Below, one piece after another: positions 56,289 through 64,000 of a DNA stretch of 64,000 nucleotides; position 1 is the stretch's first letter, and each line of letters starts with the position of its first letter. The notes beneath the pieces were generated by a model. That model was not told the origin of the DNA. It was given only the letters and a program-made list of their open reading frames with translations, and did not search any database. The DNA is taken from positions 48,850,647-48,914,646 of the forward strand of contig CM028328.1 of the NCBI GenBank assembly GCA_016647705.1, in the 5' to 3' direction. The translations under genes and the position numbers were made by a program. This DNA comes from Eucommia ulmoides (Eukaryota > Streptophyta > Magnoliopsida > Garryales > Eucommiaceae).

Positions 56289-57316
56289 ACGGTAGGAGGT
56301 TAGACTTGTATATCTTCCCTCCTAGGTATGTGTCCGTCCCAGTTTTCCATACATATTCGTCTATTCTGCTACTGGGTTCGCTGCTTAGGCAGTGAGGACA
56401 CTGCCTCGTTCAAGTTTCGGGGTATATGATATGCAATGCAAGCATGTAGTTTTTTGTTTTTTTGGGGGGATATGAAGGATGAAAAAAATTTGATGTAAAA
56501 AGAGACAAAATTCATTTTGTGTACAAATTGTAGTTTATAATGATATTAATGTTAAAAAAATTTGTACATTTTGAAATTCTTTTTGTTATGCATGTGTAAT
56601 GTTTAGCTATGAATGTGTAAGAATCATTAGTATAAGTAATGTTAGTTTGTAGAATTAGAGTAGATTTGTTAATGAATATAGTTGTACGTGCATGCTGAGT
56701 TTTTGAGTTCGTCCGAACCATGTCCCGATGATGAAACTTACACCCTAAATTGCATATTGAGGTCAGGGGTAATGCTATTCACGTGTGTTTTATGTGTTTA
56801 GCATATCTATTAGGTGAAAATTGTTTTGATCCTAAATCGCACGATCGCATAAACTTATTGTATAACTAGTTGAATGATTTGACGCCAATTATTCAATAAT
56901 AAGTTCATGACAGAAATGAAGAATTTAGAACTTGACTAGGGGAGGCTTGAGGCGAAATTATAGGTAAGGTAATTCCGGAGGCATGATATAGCCCTTCATT
57001 TTCATCGCTTGAACCGTTTGAAACTAACTTGAAAAGTTATTCCCTCGTTCTCCTGTCGAAGCCATAAAAAATTTTCACTTCTCAACTTGTTTCTATACTT
57101 TAACAAAGTAAATCTTTTAGAACCATTGTCACTAAGAATAAAAGTGAAAATTGAGTGAAAACAAGTATCATTAGATTATGCTAACTTGAAGCGGGCAATC
57201 GGGGTTTCAGTTTAAAATGTTTTTTGCTAAGTATAATATTATTCACTTGTCAATCCTTTAGTTGTATTAACATGCCCCTAAAATTGTATAAATTTGAATA
57301 AGTTTGGGGGTATGTG

Positions 57317-57354
<38 letters not shown>

Positions 57355-57984
57355 ATGTGAATATAGTGTTTAATTTCGGTTGTTGTGACAAGTGAATACA
57401 AGTTTACTAAATCTTGTTTAGGATAATATCTTCAAATATAAGGGGGTTATGAGAGAGATTTAACGACAAGCGTTTGTACCTCGGGTATCGTTAAAAATTA
57501 TAACGAGTTTCTATTTCTACGATACCCTTGGCCGTTCTCCAAAGCCAAACCAAGCCCTATTGACCTCGGTGAATGTCCGAACCTACATTAGTGGATAGTT
57601 GAGCCCAGTCAAGCATGTGGCTTTCCTGAACGTTTTAACAAGTTTAAGTCATGACCTTATTTATTGAATAATCCAATCCGGCGTTTGATTAGTTATATAT
57701 CCGAGTTCTCACACACACACATTTCAATATGATCTAAAATAATTTTAATTGATATTGAGTGTTGATATTCTGGAACACCACGTGGTGTGTGTTATTCCTT
57801 AACTGGATCTGATTACGGGTTGTTGAGGGAAGAATAGTATGGTTTCTTTGACTAAACTTAAATCTCACAGGTGTGTACTTCATATTTGTTAATGATTACT
57901 TATTTGTAGTTTAGAATGTAGCTAATTAGTGTAGTTAGTGTTATTTAGCATTAGGGTGTTTTACTCGAGGACTAGCAAAATTCC
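56289..57984. other. Athila 3' non-coding region
   Basis: No gene. Contains polypurine-like words CAAGTTTCGGGG (near 56409) and AAGTTTGGGGG (near 57300), similar to the real tract before the 3' LTR, and a run of 35 A at 57317-57351. Athila elements usually have a long untranslated 3' region of this kind. Confidence 0.75.
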
Positions 57985-57999
57985 AAGTTTGGGGATTTT
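57985..57999 (+). promoter_or_regulatory. Athila polypurine tract
   Basis: AAGTTTGGGGATTTT immediately precedes the 3' LTR (TGATAAG). It is the priming site for plus-strand DNA and is of the form usual in Athila. Confidence 0.88.
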
Positions 58000-59565
58000 T
58001 GATAAGTGTACAATATCTATCTAATTCTAAATCGAATTTGCCAGTTTTCAAGTATTTTATTGGAGTTTGAATACATTTTTAGTTGTTTCTATCAGTCAGG
58101 AGAAGGGACATAAACAATCGACAAACCGAGCGAAATGGTGGAGAAAAGGGTAGCAAAAAAGATAAAAAATTGAGGTTTCAAAGAACAATGCAATTCCGCC
58201 TAGGCGAAGTATCCACCGCCTAGGCGAAAATTCATCAGAAAGTTGTAAATACTGAAGAGTTGAAATCTGCCTAGGCGAAGTTTCCACCGCCTAGGCAAAA
58301 ATCCGTCAGAAGGTTGGAAGGGCTGAAGTATCGAAATCCGCCTAGGCGAAGTTTCCACCGCCTAGGAAGAAATCCATCAGAACGCTGGAAGTGCTGAACT
58401 GCTGGAAGAGCTGCACTGCTGTAAATCCACCTAGGCGTAGTAGCTACTGCCTAGGCGAAAATCTGTTAGAAAGAAAGGAGGCCCAAGAAGTTAGTCCTCT
58501 GCCAAGGCGAATAAACCGTCGCCTAGGCGGAATTCTAACCGACTTAAACTCCGCCTAGGCGAAGATTCTACCGCTTAGGCGGAATTCGCAGAACAGCCCA
58601 AAATATCTGTTTAGATATTTTTGAACCCCTAGGTTTATATATACCCCTTTCCCACGTCTGAAACAAGGAGTTGAAGAACCCTAACCCTAGTAGAAATCTC
58701 TTAAGTTATATTTTGAAGATCAAGAAGGAGGTTCATCATTCGGACAAAGGAGGATCACTTGTGGATCGATCATTAGCGACAGTGAACCGTTTCACTTACA
58801 GATTTGATCATTTCTCTTTTGTTTTTATCTTTGTAATCACTTTCTCATATCTAAGAATGTTGAATCCCTCTTATTTTGTATGGTATATGTCTAAGATCTT
58901 ATAGTACTAGTTAAATGTTACTTAGGTGTAGTTGAAATCATGTAATTGTTAAGTTGAATGAATTAGTGTTACTTTAATGTGTTGTTTGTCTAAATCCCAT
59001 TGTGTTTACCATTTTTCTTGATATTATGCTTGTATTAATAAACCGAGAATACGGGGTTTGACACTCGGGAGAGGAAACCCTGGATTCGGATTAGGGTAAA
59101 TACAACGTGACGTTCAAACGACCCGGGAGTGCGTTAGAACGTATGCAATCCATGACGTTGGCTAAAGACTCACGCGACCTAGGGTCGTTAAGGCATTGAA
59201 GGGGGAGAGATAGCGGAGGAGTTATTGATACAGAGATTGTCGGAATAGATAGAAAACCATTATAGCTAACTTAATAACTTCGATTATGCATTATGTGAAA
59301 AAAATCAATACCTAAATAATTAGTGTAATTAGAACTAACTTCATAATTGTCGTTTATCTTAGTATATTAAATAGAAAACAAACAAAATTTGATTAGTCAA
59401 GATAATACGAAACTATCTAAATCGCAATACTCAACAGAATTACCTGCCAGTCCCAGTGGAACAATATCCGATCTTACAAGATTCATTATATTAAAACTAG
59501 ACCTCGTACACTTGCGAGTAGTCCAATTACCGCGATGAGGATGGTTGTGAATCCTCGTGCGTACA
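58000..59565 (+). repeat. Athila 3' LTR
   Basis: 1566 bp, TGATAAGTGTA ... GCGTACA, followed by ATTAG. Carries its own dyad array (58196-58582) and a TATA box (58636-58643). Length and structure agree with the 5' LTR apart from small indels. Confidence 0.96.
58196..58582. repeat. CCGCCTAGGCGG dyad array, 3' LTR
   Basis: The counterpart of the 5' LTR array with the same number and order of sites. Most sites keep GGCGAAG where the 5' LTR has GGCAAAG, though some differ the other way. The paired layout and the spacer words (TCCATCAGAACGCTGG, TGCACTGCTG) agree in both LTRs. Confidence 0.95.
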
Positions 59566-59570
59566 ATTAG

Positions 59571-61096
59571 ATATGTCAATCAATATGATGGAGATCTATT
59601 CAAGTGGGTGGTAATTGATTTATCAGTTACAAAGAGGATGATGTTGGATATCGTAACGGGAAAAGGATAATAAAATTATAGATGGTTATATATACAACTA
59701 ATTGATATTAAGCTCAAATGGTAAGGTAAACATATGCAAAAAAGAGATTAATGATGATAGGGTGTTACAGTACTGAGAAATTGATACTATATAGAACCTT
59801 TACACCAATAAACATGGTAACGACCATCAAGATTTTATTAGCCATTATTGCATACTTTGGATTATGAAATCTAGCAAATTTACGTAGAAATCTCAATGGC
59901 AACATTGTGTATGACACTTACATAAATCAATTTGAGGGCTTCATAATGGTTGATGAAAGTCAAGAAGTGTGCAAGTTACAAATATTCATTTACGGACTAA
60001 TGCAAAGTTTTCCAAATCTGGAACATTAATTTATGATATGGCAGTCAATTTTTTCTGACTATGTTAAAAACAAGAAATGATCCAAATGTGTATAAAAATA
60101 GGATGGATAAGCAAAAATTCCAATTTTATAAGACGTTACTCTTAAGTATGGAATGTTATCTCTAGTTATAGAATCGGTTTCAATAAAGATTCTCCACAAG
60201 GATTTGGGAAGGGGTTTCCTTAATTCTAGGCATAAAGGTCTATAAATATCGATTAGGAATGATACTTTGATTATCAAATATTTGTATATGGTTTGGCATA
60301 ACAGATTAATAATGAACACATCTACCAATCCATCATGAGATTTGTCTCTTAATGGCGTAAGTCCAAATGGCTCTTGTTAAGAGAGATACGATGAGTTGGA
60401 TTCCATATGCTTTGACAATTGGAAGTCTCATGTTTTATGTGCTATACACAAGAATTCATACCAGACATGCTGTTAGTTTGACAAACAAATATTTATTTCA
60501 TTCAGACTGAGAGTACTGAATGGTGTAAAGATATATTATAAAGTACTTTGTAAGAACTAAGAATAGATTCATGGAATATGGAGAATAAGACAAAAAAATT
60601 AATATATTCACAGAATTTGATTTCTAAATTTGAAGTTAATAATTGTTAGTCTTTTTTAGGCTATACATTTATCTTGGTAGGTGGGGTCATCAGTGGGATA
60701 AGTTATGGATGAGATTAAAAAAAACTTCAGATTCTACTATGGAGGCCAAGGTCATAGTCACATCAAATACAATTAATGAAGGTCTAAGGATTTGAAAATT
60801 CATTTGATGATCTTGGTTTCTAACCAGTGAGTCAACGATACCTCAACTTTGTGACAACAATTGGGTTATAGCTCAGGGTACAAGACCATGATCTCCTTAA
60901 TATACAAACACTAAGAATAGTACTTTCATTTAATCATTGAAAGTTAATATATCTATTTAGATAGTATACTCAGCGTACAAACCGGTCGTGCGTGGTATGT
61001 TCGCGATTCGTAGAGAATGACTTCTTCCCCCTTTTTTTTTATGGAAAAAACGATATTAAATACTTTACCGAATTGGTTGTAGTGCTTGTTGGAGAT
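59571..61096 (+). pseudogene. copia element 3: reverse transcriptase and RNase H (right part)
   Basis: Continues from 46798 once the Athila element is taken out. Blocks: 'TPINMVTTIKILLAIIAYFG' (59803-59865), 'INQFEGFIMVDESQEVCKLQ' and 'IFIYGLMQSF' (59925-60015), and the RNase H part near 60690-60780 ('SDSTMEAKVIVTSNTINEG'), followed by a degenerate CDNN block near 60850 ('LCDNNWVIAQGTRP'). The catalytic RT motif cannot be made out. Many stops. The PPT-like sequence GTTGGAGAT lies directly before the LTR. Confidence 0.78.
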
Positions 61097-62600
61097 TGTT
61101 GGAGATAAGCCCTATATAAAATCTTAAGTGGGCTTGTTTTAATAATCATCTCAATTAAATAAATAATCACAGGTACTGTAATATTATTCTCAAATTGAAT
61201 CAATGTTGTTGTAAACCCTGAATATAAAGTTGAAATATCTTAACTATTTAATGTGATTAAAAGACGAAAACCAAAGACATTTAGTAACTTGTATTTAAAT
61301 TGTTCATTTTCGGTATTGGATTGTTGATACAAGTCTTAAACAATCTAGATTAATGTGTTGGGGTGTTTTTCCTTGTGATAATGGTGAATCTCAAACCATT
61401 AGTATGAGATAGTAAAATAACCACACGAAGACTTATTAGTGTAGTCAGGGATCGAACGTGATCATCATTGATATCCTACATGGTAACTTTTCTCGAATGT
61501 CAAAATAAGATGTTCGAGCTATGATTATATTTGTGATTTTTTTAATTCAAGTACCGTATATTACATTTATGAGCTATTATACCTTGATAACACTAAATGT
61601 TGAATTCTAGGTCCAACAGTCCAAATGTATTATTTGGATATAGTGGGATATAAAAGTGAATATAAAAGTATACAAGATAGGATCTATTACTCTCAGCAAA
61701 GAGAAACGTGGTCTATGTGATTCGATTTAATATAATTTATCTAAGTCTCTAGTTAGAGTAGTGTTACAATTAGGATGAGATTCCAATTGATGTTACAAAG
61801 AATTATATTATCAATCAATTTACATATGAATGGACTGGGGGGTTTTGCCTTTATCCATATCATGTTGGTCCTTTCGGAAATACAAGATAGAGATATCGTA
61901 TAATATGAAAATCATAACTGATGAGGTTCTCTTGGTAAAATTCCTATCAAATGGATATAGTTGCAATATGTGTATAAAAGTGACTCACAGTTGGAGGAGA
62001 CGTCTTAGGGAAAGTATTTCTCCTGGACGGGTAAAATCGGTATGAGTCTAATGGGTCTTACATAATAGAAAACGGATGTTAGAAAATTCCTTTAAAAAAG
62101 AATATGTATTAATGTTGAACTATTTGAAAGTTTGGCGGCCAAAGTACAACTATAAGAAGAAGTGGTTCAAGATTTTGAACCTTGGACAATACCTATATAA
62201 GGAGAAGGCCATTATGGCTGCCCCCATGGCTAAGACAATTTTGGTCACCCTCTCCTTTTTTCTATCTCTGCACTGTAGTTTTGATTCTTATTACTACCTA
62301 GAATAAAAAGAGAACTACCTCAAGATCTTGATATTAGAATTTGATTCTTAAAAATTGCAAGAACGCAATCTCTACAATGTATTATGTGTGGATACCATTA
62401 GAGGCAAGATAATTGTATTGCTTCTAGGATAATTTTTTCTCTGCTACCCAAATGAGACTAGATCTAGCCGCTCTTGGAAGAGCCTACTGAAACCACGCCT
62501 AAAAAATTATCGGCATTGAGGTTGAAACATTGAAAGAGGTATAACGATTAAATTAGATTTAATCGTTTACTAATTTTATTTGTTTTTTTATTGATAGAAT
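61097..62600 (+). repeat. 3' LTR of copia element 3
   Basis: Starts TGTTGGAGATAAGCCC, and ordered blocks match the LTRs at 7098 and 16711, such as AAGTATACAAGATAGGATCT (61666) and GAGGTTGAAACATTGAAAGA (62519). It is the best-preserved start of the three. The right end is uncertain. No gene inside; the frames at 61830 and 62076 are part of the repeat. Confidence 0.75.
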
Positions 62601-63355
62601 TTTTTTTTATTCTATTAAATAAATCTTGTGATATTAATAATCGGTTCCTCCATAGGTCACGTATACCCTTGGTAGACTCACCTAACTGAGAGTGTCATGA
62701 GACCATGACTATAGGAATTGGGATGTTCTCAAGGAACTTATACAAAAATCAATATCAAATTGCATGACCATTAATAACACTAACCTGTGAACAATATTTA
62801 AATATTGATGATGTGTGTGTATAAGTTCAACTTTAAGTCAAAGGGTATAGTTCACGACATAGTTCAATTAGTGCACCGTGATTATATTTGTTTATTGTTT
62901 ATGTTCCCGAATTTTACTTTTTTTTCTTAAAAATTAGGAATAGAAACAAAAATATGGGAATGATAAATTTTCTATTTTAATTTTTATTTTTACTTTTTAG
63001 GGCAAATTATCAGATAACAAATTAGGATTGTTTCTGGATTATTACTTCTTCCCAAGGTTTTCTTAAGAACAGAAACCAAAATCTTAACAGAGACACATAG
63101 GCTGCGTTTTTCTGTTTCTTTTTTTTCTTTTCTTTTTTTTTGTTGTTTTTCTTTCTTTCCTTTTCCTTGTTTCTTTTTTTGTTTTTTTCCTTGTGTCTTT
63201 CTTTTTCTACTGTTTTTTTAATCTATTTTTTTAAAAAAAATAAATATTTCAATACATTGAACTTTTTGTCTTGTTTTTTATTACCTGAATTTTGGTTCTA
63301 TTCTTTGTTTTTTTTATTCTCATATTTCTTATTATAATAAAATTAAGAAAAAGAC
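62601..63355. other. AT-rich spacer, no gene
   Basis: No gene recognised. 63110-63240 is a T/C-rich low-complexity tract, which explains the Phe/Leu/Ser-rich frame at 63140-63337. Near 63100-63118 GGCTGCGTTTTTCTGTTTC resembles ends of short plant elements with a GCTGCGTTTGG motif, but no partner end was found. Confidence 0.4.
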
Positions 63356-63441
63356 CAAGGTTCTAAGTATTGGCACAACCGATACGTAACGGAAAATCAG
63401 CCCTCCATTACGATTACGGGCCGATATTTTGTGCTTCGGCC
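63356..63441 (+). mobile_element. hAT 5' end fragment, same family as 11950-16459
   Basis: CAAGGTTCTAAGTATTGGC at 63356, then GTAACGG, CCATTACGATTACGGG and CTTCGGCC, in the same order as at 11950-12067 (CAGGGTTTAAGTATC, ... CCATTACGGTTACG, ... AATCGGCC). It is cut after 86 bp by a copia LTR. Probably a second, diverged hAT copy or a non-autonomous derivative. Confidence 0.7.
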
Positions 63442-63628
63442 TGATAGAGTATCCCTCAAGTCATGTAGTTAACTTGCCTATTTTCATATTTTCATTTGTG
63501 TATTCAATTAAATCAATTATAATTATATTAGGTAGGTTCCCTCAATACATAGATTGTACAATATAAATACTACTCTACATCAATGGGAAGACGTATGTCA
63601 TATTCATTTCTTTCTATCAAATCTTATA

Positions 63629-63641
63629 TGGTATCACGAGC
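63629..63641 (+). promoter_or_regulatory. copia primer-binding site (initiator Met tRNA type, one change)
   Basis: TGGTATCACGAGC resembles the plant copia site TGGTATCAGAGC with one extra base. It lies between the short LTR and gag, as expected. Confidence 0.65.
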
Positions 63642-63746
63642 TTAAGATCCAAAAACCACTCCCCACCCTCATTCCCAACCCTAAGGCGCCAACCATTACC
63701 AACACCCCCTTCACTGAATGCCGAACACCCTAGCTCCTCCTCAACC

Positions 63747-64000
63747 ATGCCAATTATGTCTACCGACAACACCGCCATAGCCATACCTAATAACCATGAA
63801 CCCACACAACCCCTTGTAGCCATCAACACGCACAACATAATAAAACTAACACCAACGAATTACATCGCCTAGAAATTCCAAATTTAATCCACACTCTTTG
63901 GCTATGATTTAGTCAACGTTCTAGACCACACCCACCAATCCCCAACCCCATTCTCCAAGACCATACCACACCCAACCCCGACTACAACACATGGTCCCGT
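63747..64000 (+). pseudogene. gag: copia gag N-terminus (partial)
   Basis: From ATG 63747: after a short polar leader, 'NIIKLTPTNYIA', a stop, 'KFQI', a stop, and 'STLFGYDLVNVLDHTHQSPT'. This is the conserved start of copia gag (K-L-x-x-x-N-Y...W...L...L.G...D), with two stops at or near the places of Trp and Gln. The reading frame is otherwise straight up to the window edge. Probably a recent pseudogene. Confidence 0.7.

Larger units (their letters stand above)
46799..59565 (+). mobile_element. Structurally complete Athila (Ty3/gypsy) element
   Basis: 12,767 bp. 5' LTR 46799-48360, PBS 48367-48384, gag-pol 48517-53982, second ORF 55293-56288, polypurine tract next to the 3' LTR 58000-59565. 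Both LTRs begin TGATA and end GTACA. The flanking duplication ATTAG is perfect (46794-46798, 59566-59570). The polyprotein and env-position ORF are typical of Athila. Gag and pol lie mostly in a single frame, with stops at the positions given under each domain and two frameshifts, so it is not autonomous now. It splits copia element 3. Confidence 0.97.
63442..64000 (+). mobile_element. Short-LTR copia element, 5' part (runs off the window)
   Basis: An LTR of about 187 bp (63442-63628), starting TGATAGAGTATCC, is followed by a primer site and the start of gag. A short LTR beginning T-G-x-T-A-G-A-G-T-A-T and a TGGTATCA primer site are usual in small copia elements of the Ale/Retrofit type. The LTR start is placed where the hAT sequence stops. 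It continues beyond 64000. Confidence 0.7.

Noticed and set aside
63140..63337. Phe/Leu/Ser-rich frame that looks like a membrane protein
   Set aside because: Product of a T/C-rich low-complexity tract; no start context, domain or neighbour supports a gene.

Overview
This window is AT-rich nuclear DNA from a flowering plant. It consists almost entirely of transposable elements inserted into one another. I found no intact host protein-coding gene, no rRNA or tRNA gene and no CRISPR array. The plant assignment rests on the element set: Athila-type and Tat-type Ty3/gypsy elements, several Ty1/copia lineages, an RTE-type LINE, hAT transposons and their short derivatives. The density of nested elements and the Athila content suggest pericentromeric or other heterochromatic DNA. 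The species cannot be told from the sequence.

Layout. 1.2-7.7 kb: a broken copia element that is partly duplicated. It carries a gypsy solo LTR (2972-3783, duplicated target CCTAA) and a non-autonomous hAT element (4822-5522, duplicated target ATGATGTA). 8.5-10.8 kb: a non-coding element of an unnamed family with TGTTGRYC ends. 10.8-18.4 kb: a copia RT/RNase H remnant split by a 4.5-kb hAT transposon (11950-16459) with a decayed transposase, followed by the copia LTR. 19-28.7 kb: a decayed Tat-like gypsy element with a second TGTTG element (24188-26496) in its integrase. 28.7-45.2 kb: two more partial Tat pol units, then a third unit that keeps only the LTR and an AT-rich block. All three carry a shared AT-rich block. 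They are interrupted by the third TGTTG element (30590-33121), an RTE LINE (35388 to about 37929) and an Athila solo LTR (38335-40617) that itself holds a short hAT element (38549-39279).

46.8-59.6 kb: a structurally complete Athila element of 12,767 bp. It has two LTRs, an Asp-tRNA-type primer site, gag, protease, RT, RNase H, integrase, a second env-position ORF, a polypurine tract and a perfect 5-bp target duplication (ATTAG). Stop codons and two frameshifts inactivate it. It splits a fourth copia element whose RT, RNase H and LTR resume at 59.57 kb. 63.36-64 kb: the end of another hAT copy, cut by a short-LTR copia element that runs off the window.

No gene set works together here; the biology is the nesting order. 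The most unusual signal is a pattern shared by unrelated families. The Athila LTRs, the Athila internal region and the Athila solo LTR carry arrays of a CCGCCTAGGCGG dyad, and the TGTTG family carries paired dyads around GTCGAC or GGTCAACC. In both, short palindromes occur as close pairs separated by longer, fairly constant spacers. I know of no described function for these arrays.
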